Source of the DNA: DATDIC01 sp963777625 | GTDB taxonomy: Bacteria; Pseudomonadota; Alphaproteobacteria; Acetobacterales; Acetobacteraceae | Reading direction: 5' to 3' | NCBI GenBank assembly: GCA_963777625.1 | Contig: CAVZRO010000017.1 | Coordinates: 124,001-188,000, forward strand | Length of the DNA stretch: 64,000 bases | Part shown: positions 51,953-61,302 of the stretch, piece by piece | Layout of the letters: each line of letters begins with the position of its first letter | Position numbering within the stretch: the first letter of the stretch is position 1 | Translations under genes and position numbers: made by a program | Notes under the pieces: generated by a model | Told to the model about the DNA's origin: nothing | Seen by the model: the letters and a program-made list of their open reading frames with translations, nothing else | Databases searched by the model: none

Positions 51953-52533
51953 CTATAATGTCCCCAACGACGGCGCGACCCAACCGAGCATGCCCAGCAC
52001 CAGGCCGAGCCCACCAAGCACGAAGGCGAAGCGCAGCAGATGCTTCGACGTGGTGATCACGGATGCCGTGGCCAGCACGATCCCGAGTTCCAGCGCTGCG
52101 GCGGCATTGTCGAACGTATGATCGCGTTCCAGCTCGTACTGGCGGATCTCGTCGAACCGCCGCGCCCGCTCGGCGATCGCGTCCTTTCCGTCCTGCGCGT
52201 CTGTCTCGTAATGCACCTGGTCTTCCCGCAACTGCCGGAGCAGCCCATCACGCATGGCGATCATATCCGGCTGCACCGGCCGATCAAGCGTCGCGCCGAG
52301 CCTGGCAATGTCCTGCGCCACGGCTGCGCGGATTGATTTTGCCTGATACTGCGCCCAGGCATCCGAGGTCAGGATGGCATTCTCCTGCACGGCAATTTCC
52401 GCGTGCTTGGCCTGCTGCTCGCTAATTGCCAGACCCGCCGCCAGCACGGCGATGAACAGTGCGGCCCGCTTGCTGCCATGCCCCGCTGCATGCTCCGCAT
52501 GTTCCTGATGCTCAAGCGCCTCGTGTGTGCTCA
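51953..52533 (-). CDS. DUF4337 family membrane protein
   Basis: 193 residues from ATG 52533. After an acidic His-rich start (MSTHEALEHQEHAEHAAGHG) comes a helix (RAALFIAVLAAGLAISEQQA), a long soluble middle with AWAQYQAKSIRAAVAQDIAR and RAR…YELERDHTFDNA, and two C-terminal helices (ALELGIVLATASVITTSKHL; FAFVLGGLGLVLGMLGWVAP). This layout is that of DUF4337, whose role is unknown. It converges on the methyltransferase gene and lies inside the T6SS-associated stretch without an obvious link. Confidence 0.85.
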
Positions 52534-52886
52534 TCGCGTCCCCGGTCATGCCGCCGATGCGAGATATTAGCGGGTTTCCGGCATCACTGAAAACATTCCT
52601 GTGCATTCCGCAAGCCAAATTCGTCACCGCGCCTGGTGGGCGGTTGCGCTCGCTCGCGGCGTGGTTCGCCCCGGGTGCCCCCCGGGGTGGTCGCCAAGCG
52701 CGGATTGCGCCGGCGCGGCCGCGCCGGGGACCATCATTCGCGGCCGCGCCCAGGACCATCATTACGGCAGTTGACCGGGACAGCGGGTCGGCATGCTATA
52801 CACCCACAATTCTGCGAACGGTTGCATGATGTCTGGTCGGCCAGCCTCGGCAGTACCGGCGACCCGCCTTATCCGGCATGCGGCCA
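52534..52886. other. Gene-free divergent spacer
   Basis: Between the DUF4337 gene and tagF no coding frame is credible. It contains a duplicated GC-rich motif (two copies of a CGCGGCCGCGCC-type block followed by GGACCATCATT, about 52712-52764) and must hold promoters for both flanking genes. Confidence 0.4.
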
Positions 52887-53459
52887 ATGGCTGATGCGCG
52901 GGTTGGGCTGTTCGGCAAGCTGCCGGCCCGCGGCGATTTCGTCCGGGTCGGCCTGCCGGGGAATTTCATCGAACCCTGGGATGCCTGGCTGCAACGCGCC
53001 CTGCTCAGCGCCCGCGGCCAACTGGGCGAGCGCTGGCTGCCAGCCTGGCTGGAAGCGCCGATCTGGCGGTTCTCCCTGCCGCCCGGCGCCTGCGGCGCCG
53101 GCGCCGCGCTGGGCCTCATGATGCCGAGCGTCGATCGCGTCGGGCGATATTTTCCGCTGACGCTTGCCGCGGTGTTTGCGGTCGGAGACCCGGCACCATC
53201 CCCGGAACAGAGCGCGGCATGGCTGGACAACTGCGAAGCGGCCGGACGATCCGCGCTGGAACAGGATGCGACGCCCGAGCAGGTGCTCGCGCGCCTGCAG
53301 CCGTTGCGGAATGGGTCGCGCCCCCAGGATGATGCGATCTGGTGGACCGAAGGCGGCCCGCACGTCGCGCCCAGGCGGATGGAACTGCTCGGCCTGCCCG
53401 ACCCGGACCTGTTCCCCGCCATGATCGCCGATATCGAGCCGACGGAGTTGCCCGCGTGA
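52887..53459 (+). CDS. tagF: TagF-domain T6SS-associated protein
   Basis: 190 residues from ATG 52887. ARVGLFGKLPARGDFVRVGL PGNFIEPWDAWLQRAL is the TagF/ImpM signature, followed by PIWRFSLPPGACGAGAALGL MMPSVDRVGRYFPL and DAIWWTEGGPHVAPRRM. TagF restrains T6SS activity after translation in systems controlled by the PpkA/PppA phosphorylation pair. Its stop overlaps the start of a PP2C phosphatase gene (TGATG-type overlap), the classical tagF-pppA order. The core T6SS genes are not in this window. Confidence 0.9.
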   Translation: MADARVGLFGKLPARGDFVRVGLPGNFIEPWDAWLQRALLSARGQLGERWLPAWLEAPIWRFSLPPGACGAGAALGLMMPSVDRVGRYFPLTLAAVFAVGDPAPSPEQSAAWLDNCEAAGRSALEQDATPEQVLARLQPLRNGSRPQDDAIWWTEGGPHVAPRRMELLGLPDPDLFPAMIADIEPTELPA

Positions 53460-54202
53460 TGCTCCGCATCCTCTCCTCCGCGCTGACCCACGTGGGCACG
53501 GTCCGATCGCACAACGAGGATGCGTTCGTGGACCGCCCCGATCTCGGCATCTGGGCTGTCGCCGATGGTGCCGGCGGCCATCAGGCCGGAGAGGTGGCGG
53601 CCGGCATGATCGTGGAGGCGTTGTGCGGCGTCCCGCCCGGCCTTTCCGCCGCCGAAGCCCTGGCCGAAATCCGCACCCGCGTCGATACCGTGCATCGCGC
53701 GCTGTTGCATGAAGCCGCCCGTCGCGGCCCGGGCGTCGCGATCGCCTCCACCGCGGTCGTCATGTGCGTGCGCGGCGCGCATTACGCCTGCCTGTGGGCG
53801 GGCAATTCGCGGGCCTACTGCCTGCGCAACGGCGAGCTGTTCCGCGTCACCCATGACCATAGTCTCGTGCAGGAGCTGGTCGATGCGGGTGTCATCGGCG
53901 AGCATGAGAGCGAGGGTCACCCGCAGGCCAACGTCATCACGCGCGCGGTCGGCGCCGGAGACGAAGCGACGCTGTTGCTGGACAAGGCGATGGATACGCT
54001 GGAGCCCGGCGACCGTTACCTGCTGTGCAGCGACGGGCTGACCAAATCGGTCCCCGAACGCGACATCGCGGCCGAACTCAGCGAAAACAGAGACGATGCC
54101 GCCCGACGCCTGATCGAGATCGCCCTGGAACGGCAGGTCAACGACAATGTCACCGCCATCGTGCTCGATGTCATTGCCGAAATCACCCGCTCTGGACGAT
54201 CA
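53459..54202 (+). CDS. PP2C-type Ser/Thr phosphatase (PppA/Stp1-like), stop codon lost
   Basis: A PP2C catalytic domain of ~245 residues: THVGTVRSHNEDAFVDRPDL, VADGAGGHQAGEVAAGMI (metal-binding Asp-Gly), ASTAVVMCVRGAHYACLWAG NSRAYCLRNGELF, THDHSLVQELVDAGVI, DRYLLCSDGLTKSVPERDIA and QVNDNVTAIVLDVI. In T6SS it dephosphorylates the target of PpkA, opposing activation. The domain ends near 54185, but the frame has no stop and runs to 55549 through antisense of the dioxygenase gene. The authentic end was probably lost by a small indel or by rearrangement at the junction with the convergent gene. Confidence 0.85.
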
Positions 54203-55081
54203 GGCGATCAGCGCGCTATAATCCAGCGTCGCCATGACCTGTACGCGGTGCATGGTGCGCGGCTCGTCTTCCAGATAGTCGGCGACCGCATTGTGCACCG
54301 TGCCGATATTGTCCCACATCAGCACGTCGCCGGTTTGCCAATGATGCGCATGCAGGTACTCGGCGCGCTCCTGATGACGGAACAGGAAGTCGAGTATCTC
54401 GCCGCTCTCCCGTTCTTCCATGCCGTCGATCCACATCGTGTAACCGGGATTGGCATACAGGACCGTCCGGCCGGTGATTGGATGGGTGCGGAAGATCGGC
54501 TGCGAGACGGGCGGCTTGCGGCGCCGCTGCTCCTCGGTCAGGGGCTTGCGCGTGGACCCCGGTCGCACCCGCATCAGGTCCCAGAATTTCGTGAAATCGT
54601 GTGTCGCGGTGCGCCCGGAAAGCCGCGCCTTCAGCGGTTCCGGCAGATCCGCGTACGCCGCATGCATGTTGCGGAACTGGGTCTCCCCCAGAAACTTTCC
54701 GTTGCGCCGCGGTACGCTCTGCGCGTGCAGGATGTTGGCCAGCGCAATATCGCGGCTGTACGACATGTCGGTGTGCCATCCCTGGCCGGCGTCATGCAGA
54801 CCGAGCGGCTGCCCCTGCCCGTCCTTCACGTTGGAAAGGATCATCACCTCCGGCAGGTCGGGCGCGTGGAACAGGTTGGCGACGTTGATCTCCAGCTCAC
54901 CGAACCGCCGGCCGAACGCCGCCAGCCCGGACGCGCCGAATGTCTGGCCGGGGAAGCACAGCACACCATGCGCGCCGAGGGCATGCAGGATGGTCCGGAA
55001 ATCCTGATCGGACAAAGGCTGCGCGAGGTCGATGCCCTCGATCCGTGCCCCAAGTGTTTCGCCGCTGGGAACAATGTTCAT
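54200..55081 (-). CDS. TauD/TfdA-family Fe(II)/2-oxoglutarate dioxygenase
   Basis: 293 residues. The facial triad is H103-x-D105 (GWHTDMSY) and a distal His in RTMHRV (about 278), with the 2-oxoglutarate Arg probably Arg279. GVLCFPGQTFGASGLAAFGR, HPITGRTVLYANPGYTMWID GM and HHWQTGDVLMWDNIGTVHNA are typical of the alpha-ketoglutarate-dependent taurine/2,4-D dioxygenase group. It is complete and of normal length. The substrate (sulfonate, aryloxy acid or other) cannot be read. It is flanked by a transposase fragment upstream. Confidence 0.9.
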   Translation of the reverse strand: MNIVPSGETLGARIEGIDLAQPLSDQDFRTILHALGAHGVLCFPGQTFGASGLAAFGRRFGELEINVANLFHAPDLPEVMILSNVKDGQGQPLGLHDAGQGWHTDMSYSRDIALANILHAQSVPRRNGKFLGETQFRNMHAAYADLPEPLKARLSGRTATHDFTKFWDLMRVRPGSTRKPLTEEQRRRKPPVSQPIFRTHPITGRTVLYANPGYTMWIDGMEERESGEILDFLFRHQERAEYLHAHHWQTGDVLMWDNIGTVHNAVADYLEDEPRTMHRVQVMATLDYSALIA

Positions 55082-55137
55082 GGGAAGGCTCCTGCGCGTG
55101 CGACAGTATTATCGCCGGGCGGGGCGGCACACCAGCC

Positions 55138-56160
55138 TCCGGTATACACGCAAGCGGGACAACTGCCAGGTGGCAGTGAGTTTGTCAGTGGCGACCCATC
55201 AGGGAAGCTTGCCGGTTGCCTACCGGCTGTATCTACCGAAGGAGTGGGCCGACGATGCGGCCCGCCGAAAGATCGCCGGCGTGCCGGACGACGTTGGTTT
55301 CCAGACCAAGCCGGAGATCGCGTTGCAGCAGCTGCGCGAGGCGCTGGCGGATGGTGTGCCATCGGCGCCGGTGCTGATGGACCCGGCCTATGGCAACGAC
55401 AGCAAACTGCGAGCCGGGATCAGCGAACTTGGGCTGACCTATGTGGCCGGCATCCTGCCCGCCACGATGGTGTGGCGGCCCGGCGAGGCAGCGTTGCCAC
55501 TGGCGTCCCACTCAGGCCGCGGCCGGCCCGGCAAGCGGCTGCGCCGTGACGCGACGCATCGTCCCGTGTCGGCCAAGACGCTGGCTCTGGAGCTCGACGC
55601 CGCTGCCTGGCAACAGATCAAATGGCGGGACGGCAGCAACACGCCGCTGAGCTCGCGGTTCGCCCGATGGCGGGTGCGTCCGGCACATGACGACGCCAGG
55701 CGGAATGAACCGACGCCAGAGGAGTGGCTGCTGATCGAGTGGCCGGAGGGCGAGGCCGAACCGGATCACTACTGGCTCTGCACGCTGGCGGCCGACATCT
55801 CGCTCGAGCGCATGGTCGATCAGGCCAAGATGCGCTGGCGCATCGAGCGCGACTATCTCGAACTCAAACAGGAAGTCGGCCTCGGTCACTACGAAGGCCG
55901 TGGTTGGCGTGGCTTCCATCATCACGCAACTCTCTGTGTCGCTGCCTACGGTTTCCTGATTTCCGAGAAGGAGACGATTCCCCCCTCAGGACCAGCCCGC
56001 TCCTGGCGAGGCGCGCAATCTTGCCTTCCCGATGGTTATCGACCCAGAGGATCTGCCACTGCGTTCGCAACGCCACATGCCGCACTCAATCGCCACGTTG
56101 CGTATCCGCCTCGCGCGAGCTTTGGCCCACGCACTGCCGCGATGTCCCTGTTGCTTAGGA
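55138..56160 (+). pseudogene. IS701-family transposase remnant, 5'-truncated and frameshifted
   Basis: The frame enters family sequence abruptly: KRDNCQVAVSLSVATHQGSL PVAYRLYLPKEWADDAARRK, then FQTKPEIALQQLREALADG, LMDPAYGNDSKLRAGISELG LTYVAGILP, WLLIEWPEGEAEPDHYWLCT and MRWRIERDYLELKQEVGLGH YEGRGWRGFHHHATLC. These are IS701-type transposase blocks with the final catalytic Glu in KQEVGLGHYEGR. The first ~130 residues are missing. After about base 56005 the continuation is in another frame (FPMVIDPEDLPLRSQRHMPH, SIATLRIRLARALAHALPRC). Not functional. Confidence 0.85.
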
Positions 56161-56192
56161 GTCGCTTGGAAACAACCCCGTCATGTCGTCTC

Positions 56193-56214
56193 TCCCGATC
56201 ACCGCGTCATTCCC
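56193..56214 (+). repeat. 22-bp inverted repeat, left arm
   Basis: TCCCGATCACCGCGTCATTC CC occurs here and, inverted, at 56857-56878. The two arms bracket the IS110-like fragment and about 230 bases beyond it. Confidence 0.8.
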
Positions 56215-56235
56215 GCTCCCGTCATTTGCCGATAG

Positions 56236-56627
56236 CCATTGCCGCGCTTGCTGATCGGCCCGAGCTTCACCTTGCCACCAGTACCGTCCTGACGCGGCAC
56301 CAGCCCGAGCGAGGCGGCGAACTCGCGGCCACTGCGCATGGCTGCTGGATTGACCACCATCGCTGCCATTGCACTTGCAACGATCGGTCCATAGCCGGGG
56401 ATGGTGATCAGATGTCGGCAGGTCGCATTGTCGCGGCCCCAGGCGAGCAACTGCTTGTCGATCGCTTCAATGCGGGCTTCGAAGCCGCGCAGGCTTTCCA
56501 CCACGGCCAGCAGACAGCTATGCAGGGGCGCCGGTATGCGCTGCTCGCTCGGATCGGCGAGGATGGCCACCAGCTCCCCGACATGGCGGCGTCCTTCGGC
56601 GACCACGATGCGGAATTCCGCCATCAT
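56236..56627 (-). pseudogene. Internal fragment of an IS110-family transposase
   Basis: The minus-strand frame reads MMAEFRIVVAEGRRHVGELV, ILADPSEQRIPAPLHSCLLA, then CRHLITIPGYGPIVASAMAA (the helix-hairpin-like IPGYGP motif of the IS116/IS110/IS902 domain) and SGREFAASLGLVPRQDGTGG KVKLGPISKRGNGY, where it breaks into repeat sequence. Both the N-terminal DEDD nuclease half and the C-terminal end are missing. Confidence 0.85.
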
Positions 56628-56639
56628 GCGCGGTGGTGG

Positions 56640-57035
56640 TTGATCCGCATAGTGCGAGTTTGTGAAAGAATTAATCGAACTTATGACCGCCGTCGCGGTT
56701 GCTGGGCGGCCTCTTCACTGTCGCGAAGATGGCGCTGACCCAGGGCAATATCGTGCAAAGCGTACACGGCCTTCAATTCTTTCGGCTGCTCGGAACGGTT
56801 TCCGAACGGGGCAAACCGATTTCCTCACAGGCTCTTGCGCGGGAATGACCGGTGGTGGGAATGACGCGGTGATCGGGAATGACGCGACCGCGAACGGGTC
56901 TGCCTTCAGGGCGCCTGGTGTTACGTGAAACCTCGTGGATGGAATGTCTGCGCGACAGGTGATCGGCAGATAACCGGTGACGCCGGCAAACAAGAGCCTC
57001 CACGTTTGGTTTCCAGCATTACGAACAGCCACACC
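56640..57035. other. Gene-free stretch with repeat pieces
   Basis: Frames on both strands look repeat-derived (GGGAATGACnnGGTG-type units at 56841-56885) and none is convincing as a gene. The right arm of the 22-bp inverted repeat lies at 56857-56878. Confidence 0.5.
56857..56878 (-). repeat. 22-bp inverted repeat, right arm
   Basis: Exact reverse complement of 56193-56214. It is embedded in three tandem units containing GGGAATGAC, the same sequence family as the dispersed palindromes. Confidence 0.8.
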
Positions 57036-58688
57036 CTACCGCTTCAATATCGACCCCAGCACGCCCCGCAGCACCGCCCGCCCAACCTGACCGCCCACCT
57101 GACTGCCAAGGCTGCGCGCCATCGACTTCACCATCGCCTCACCCACGCTCTGTCGCCGGCCGGTGCTGCTGAACAGCTCGCCCAGCAACCCGCCGCCGCT
57201 GTCGGGGGGTGGTGCACTCGGACGCCGGCGCTGCGGCAGCGGCGGCGGGGACGGAACCGGCACTGCACCCCCACGGTCCAGTCCCCACGGATCGCGCTCT
57301 TGCCCGGCGCCGGTGCCGGACGGCCCGGCGGCAGGTGCGCCCCAAGGGGACTCCGGCGGATAGTATGGCGCCTGCGGCAAAGCCTGAGCGGGCACCGTGG
57401 TAGCGCGGCCTTGTAGCCGCTCGTACGCGGACTCCCGATCCACTAACGTATCGTATTTCGCCCCGATCGGACTCTGCGCGATGATCGCCGTGCGTTCCTC
57501 TGGCGTGATGGCGCCGATCCGGCTGCGCGGCGGGCAGATCAGCGCCCGTTCCACCATCCCTGGCACACCGCCCGGCTGCAGCATGGACGCCAGCGCCTCG
57601 CCGACAGCAAGCTCCGTGATCACCGTTTCGGTCTTGAATTTCGGGTTCGGCCGGAACGTCTCGGCGGCGGCGCGGATCGCCTTCTGCTCCACCGGGGTGA
57701 AGGCGCGCAGCGCGTGCTGCACGCGGTTGCCCAACTGGCCGAGCACGGTGGGCGGCACGTCGGCCGGGCTCTGGGTGATGAAATAGACGCCGACGCCCTT
57801 GGAACGAATGAGCCGCACCACCTGCTCGATCTTCTCGATCAGCGGGCGGGGTGCATCCTTGAACAGCAGGTGCGCCTCGTCGAAGCAGAATACCAGCTTG
57901 GGCTTGTCCAGGTCGCCGACCTCCGGCAGTTCCTCGAACAGGGCAGAGAGCAGCCACAGCATGAAGGTGGCATAGAGGCGGGGGCTCGCCATCAGCTTGT
58001 CGGCGGCGAGCACGTGCACCGCGCCGCGCCCGTCCGGCGTCAGCAGCAGGAGATCGGACAATTCCAGCGCCGGCTCGCCGAAGAAGGGCTCGCCGCCGGC
58101 CTGCTCCAGCGTCAGCAGCTTGCGCTGGATGGTCCCGACCGAAGCCTTGCTGACATTGCCGTACTGCGTCGCCAGCTCATCGGCGCGGCCGGCGACGTAG
58201 GTCAGGATCGCCCGCAGGTCCTTGTAGTCGAGCAGCAGCAGCCCCTCGTCGTCCGCCAGCTTGAAGGCGACGTTGAGCACGCCTTCCTGGGTGTCGTTCA
58301 GCTCCAGCATGCGGGCCAGCAGCAGCGGCCCCATCTCCGCGACGGTGGCGCGGACCGGGTGGCCCTGCTGGCCGAACACATCCCAGAACACCACCGGAGC
58401 GCCGCGATAGGCGTAGTCGGTCACACCGAGCGCGGCGGCGCGCTGCTCCAGCTTCGGGTTCGGCTTGCCCGGCTGGCTGATCCCGGCGAGGTCGCCCTTG
58501 ATATCAGCGCAGAACACCGGGACCCCGGCGGCGGAGAAGCCCTCCGCCAGCACCTGCAGCGTCACGGTCTTGCCGGTCCCGGTGGCGCCGGCCACCAGCC
58601 CGTGCCGGTTGGCGAGCGGCAGGGCAAGCCGGACCAGGGCGTCGCCCTTGCCGACGAGGATGGAGGCGGAGTCCTGACTGTCGGTCAT
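57036..58688 (-). CDS. HerA-like ATPase/helicase (DUF853)
   Basis: 550 residues. ILVGKGDALVRLALPLANRH then LVAGATGTGKTVTLQVLAEG (Walker A, residues 34-41) and FCADIKGDLAGISQPGKPN open the FtsK/HerA-type fold. KPKLVFCFDEAHLLFKDAPR is Walker B; VRLIRSKGVGVYFITQSPAD and VPPTVLGQLGNRVQHALRAF TPVEQKAI complete DUF853. The last ~120 residues are Pro/Gly-rich and probably disordered, followed by a conserved Gly-rich tail (GSQVGGQVGRAVLRGVLGSI). A hexameric DNA-translocating ATPase of unsettled role. Single-gene unit, divergent from gltA. Confidence 0.92.
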   Translation of the reverse strand: MTDSQDSASILVGKGDALVRLALPLANRHGLVAGATGTGKTVTLQVLAEGFSAAGVPVFCADIKGDLAGISQPGKPNPKLEQRAAALGVTDYAYRGAPVVFWDVFGQQGHPVRATVAEMGPLLLARMLELNDTQEGVLNVAFKLADDEGLLLLDYKDLRAILTYVAGRADELATQYGNVSKASVGTIQRKLLTLEQAGGEPFFGEPALELSDLLLLTPDGRGAVHVLAADKLMASPRLYATFMLWLLSALFEELPEVGDLDKPKLVFCFDEAHLLFKDAPRPLIEKIEQVVRLIRSKGVGVYFITQSPADVPPTVLGQLGNRVQHALRAFTPVEQKAIRAAAETFRPNPKFKTETVITELAVGEALASMLQPGGVPGMVERALICPPRSRIGAITPEERTAIIAQSPIGAKYDTLVDRESAYERLQGRATTVPAQALPQAPYYPPESPWGAPAAGPSGTGAGQERDPWGLDRGGAVPVPSPPPLPQRRRPSAPPPDSGGGLLGELFSSTGRRQSVGEAMVKSMARSLGSQVGGQVGRAVLRGVLGSILKR

Positions 58689-58884
58689 CGTGGCATTCTA
58701 TAGCATTCCCACCGATGCCGGCGGGCAGTGTGGTCGGGAAAGGCGGTGGATGCGTCCAAAATCCCACTCCACACCACAGTCCCGAGAATTTGCTGCAAGC
58801 GCGAAGGTTGCGCCGGCGGGAGGACGGTCATAATTTTGCCGTGAGAGGTGCGGCGCTCACGCCGCCCTGTAGAGGATATGGCCC

Positions 58885-60192
58885 ATGAGTGGCTCGGCAA
58901 AGCGTTCCGTGACGGTCACGCTGGACGGATCCAACCGGTCGGTCAGTCTGCCACTGATCGAAGGCACCATCGGGCCGGCGGTGGCCGACATAAGGCGCCT
59001 GTATGGGCAACTGGGGATATTCACCTACGACCCCGGGTACGGCGCCACGGCGGCGTGCGAGAGCAAGATTACGTATATCGACGGGGACGAAGGGATACTG
59101 CTGTATCGGGGCTACCCGATCGAGCAACTGGCCGAACGCTCCACCTTTCTGGAGGTGGCGTACCTGATCATGTACGGAGAACTGCCGACGGCGGATCAGC
59201 GGCACGAATTCGAGCTCGGCGTCATGCGGCACACCATGCTGCACGAACAGATCCGCTCATTCTACAATGGGTTCCGCCGCGATGCGCACCCGATGGCGGT
59301 GATGTGCGGGGTGGTGGGCGCCTTGTCGGCGTTTTACCACGATAGTCTGGATATCAATAACCCCGATCACCGGCATATCAGCGCGTTCCGGCTGATCGCC
59401 AAGATGCCGACGATTGCCGCCTGGGCGCACAAATACAATATCGGTCAGCCGTTCGCTTACCCTCGCAACGAACTCGGATATGCGGAGAATTTCCTGCGCA
59501 TGTTCCATGCCGTGCCGGCCGAGGAATACACCGTCAACCCGGTGCTGGCGCGGGCGCTGGACCTGATCATGATACTGCACGCCGACCACGAGCAGAACGC
59601 CTCCACCAGCACGGTGCGGCTTGCCGGTTCCACGGGAACCAATCCGTTTGCCTGTATCGCCGCGGGCATCGCTTCGTTGTGGGGGCCGGCGCATGGCGGC
59701 GCCAACGAGGCCGTGCTGAAGATGCTGGCCGAGATCGGTCACACGAAAAACATCCAGGGCTTCCTGTCCGAGGTGAAGGCCAAGGACAGCCACACGCGGC
59801 TGATGGGCTTCGGGCATCGGGTGTACAAGAACTATGATCCGCGGGCGAAGATAATCCAGAAGGCCTGCCACGACGTGCTGAGCGAGCTGGGGATCAAGGA
59901 CGACCCGTTGCTGGATCTGGCGATGGAGCTGGAAAAGATTGCGCTGAACGACCGCTATTTCGTCGATCGCAAGCTGTATCCGAACGTGGATTTCTATTCC
60001 GGTATCATCCTGAAGGCGATGGGGTTCCCGACCAGCATGTTCACCGCGCTGTTCGCGGTTTCACGCACGGTGGGATGGATCAGCCAGTGGCAGGAGATGA
60101 TCGAGGACCCCGAGCAGCGGATCGGCCGGCCGCGGCAGATCTACACAGGTGCGACGCAGCGGGATTACGTGCCGATCGATCGGCGGGGTTGA
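58885..60192 (+). CDS. gltA: Citrate synthase
   Basis: 435 residues. Type II citrate synthase: IRRLYGQLGIFTYDPGYGAT, ITYIDGDEGILLYRGYPIEQ, HADHEQNASTSTVRLAGSTG, GPAHGGANEAVLKML (catalytic His), LMGFGHRVYKNYDPRAKIIQ (second His) and NVDFYSGIILKAMGFPTSMF (catalytic Asp). It makes citrate from acetyl-CoA and oxaloacetate, entering the TCA cycle. The length and sequence are those of the hexameric Gram-negative enzyme inhibited by NADH. Monocistronic, with a promoter in the 196-base spacer shared with the HerA-like gene. Confidence 0.97.
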   Translation: MSGSAKRSVTVTLDGSNRSVSLPLIEGTIGPAVADIRRLYGQLGIFTYDPGYGATAACESKITYIDGDEGILLYRGYPIEQLAERSTFLEVAYLIMYGELPTADQRHEFELGVMRHTMLHEQIRSFYNGFRRDAHPMAVMCGVVGALSAFYHDSLDINNPDHRHISAFRLIAKMPTIAAWAHKYNIGQPFAYPRNELGYAENFLRMFHAVPAEEYTVNPVLARALDLIMILHADHEQNASTSTVRLAGSTGTNPFACIAAGIASLWGPAHGGANEAVLKMLAEIGHTKNIQGFLSEVKAKDSHTRLMGFGHRVYKNYDPRAKIIQKACHDVLSELGIKDDPLLDLAMELEKIALNDRYFVDRKLYPNVDFYSGIILKAMGFPTSMFTALFAVSRTVGWISQWQEMIEDPEQRIGRPRQIYTGATQRDYVPIDRRG

Positions 60193-60292
60193 TCCGACGG
60201 GGTTGATCCGGCGGGCGCCCCGCCTGCCGTTTGCCGCGGCTGGAAGGGCGCCCCGGACCCGGATGATCGCCGGGCTGGTGGGTAGTGGCGGA

Positions 60293-60472
60293 TCAGTAGT
60301 GGTACCAGCCCCAGCCGGGGCCGCCGAAAACGACGACCAGCAGAAGTATGATCACGACGAGGCCGACGAGGCCGATTCCGCCGCCGCCGTAATAGTCACG
60401 ACGGTAGCCGTAATAGCCTCCGCCCCCGAACAGGATCAGGATCAGCAGGATCAGGATCAGCAGGGTGAGCAT
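60293..60472 (-). CDS. Tiny hydrophobic Gly/Tyr-rich protein (DUF3309-like)
   Basis: 59 residues, MLTLLILILLILILFGGGGY to GLVGLVVIILLLVVVFGGPG WGWYHY: two membrane helices joined by a GGYYGYRRDYYGGGG loop. GGAGT lies eight bases before the ATG at 60472. Proteins of this form (DUF3309) are common in alpha- and betaproteobacteria with no known function. Convergent with gltA, about 100 bases from its stop. Confidence 0.8.
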   Translation of the reverse strand: MLTLLILILLILILFGGGGYYGYRRDYYGGGGIGLVGLVVIILLLVVVFGGPGWGWYHY

Positions 60473-60798
60473 CTGGGACTCCGCATTTCGTTGATTGGCC
60501 CTGAGTCCGGGCGAACCGCGTCACCAGCGTAGCGGAATCGTGGCTCCCGCATGGCGGCTGGCTCGGATAGGACCGTTTGCGCCCAACTCCCCGCAACGTG
60601 ATCACGCAATGGGCGGGTGCGACGCCGGCGGCCCGATGATCCGCGGGGGAGTTCAGGACGGCGGGCCGGCGTCACCATTCGCGCAAAAGGAAGATCAACG
60701 ACTGCCGCTCGTCCAGGCGACAGCGTCTGGACAATTCTTGGGTCGCGTTGTAGCGGGGTTGCGTCGGGTGGGGCACGGCTGACCGAGGAGAGCTTGCA

Positions 60799-61302
60799 GT
60801 GAGTGAGTCTCTGGAGGTACTGGCTACGAAAGCTTTGCTTGCGAAGCTCGATGAGAGCGATATCCCCGAGAAAGAATTTGATGAGCTGCCAAAATTCCTG
60901 AAAAAGGCGATCAAGAAAGGTATCATTGCTGATCCGCCAAGCTTGAAATTACTAATGAAACTCCAGACGGCTTTAGTTAAAACTTTGAACAAGCGCCATG
61001 ACTCCTGGGTAACGCGCTACGGGGATGTTCTCAAACTCAAAGCGTTGCACAAGCAACACACCATAATTAGCCCCAAAGAAGCTAAACTCAACCTTGCATA
61101 TCTGAAGGAAATGTCGTCAAAATGTGCGAAGTCGTTCCAAAAATACGAAAAATTCGAGGCGGACCTCGCGTATTGCGCGATGTCACTGGACGACACACCG
61201 GATAAAGACCTGGAGTCGACCTATAAGGAGTTAAGTTCTATTATTCGGAAACTCATAAAAGTCATAGAAGAGACTGGCAAAGTAATAAAGGATCTTTTAT
61301 AG
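60799..61302 (+). CDS. AT-rich, helical hypothetical protein
   Basis: 167 residues from GTG 60799, with GAGGAG upstream. Codon use is strikingly different from the host (AAA, ATT, TTA, GAA frequent) and GC is low, indicating recent acquisition. The product is highly charged and helical: LAKLDESDIPEKEFDELPKF LKKAIKKGII, KLLMKLQTALVKTLNKRHDS, LKEMSSKCAKSFQKYEKFEA, ELSSIIRKLIKVIEETGKVI. No domain is recognised and no signal peptide is present. A cytoplasmic coiled-coil protein is likely. It stands alone. Confidence 0.7.
   Translation: MSESLEVLATKALLAKLDESDIPEKEFDELPKFLKKAIKKGIIADPPSLKLLMKLQTALVKTLNKRHDSWVTRYGDVLKLKALHKQHTIISPKEAKLNLAYLKEMSSKCAKSFQKYEKFEADLAYCAMSLDDTPDKDLESTYKELSSIIRKLIKVIEETGKVIKDLL

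Noticed and set aside
53342..55549. A single 735-residue protein
   Set aside because: Only 53459 to about 54190 is PP2C-like; the rest is antisense to the intact dioxygenase gene and then transposase debris.
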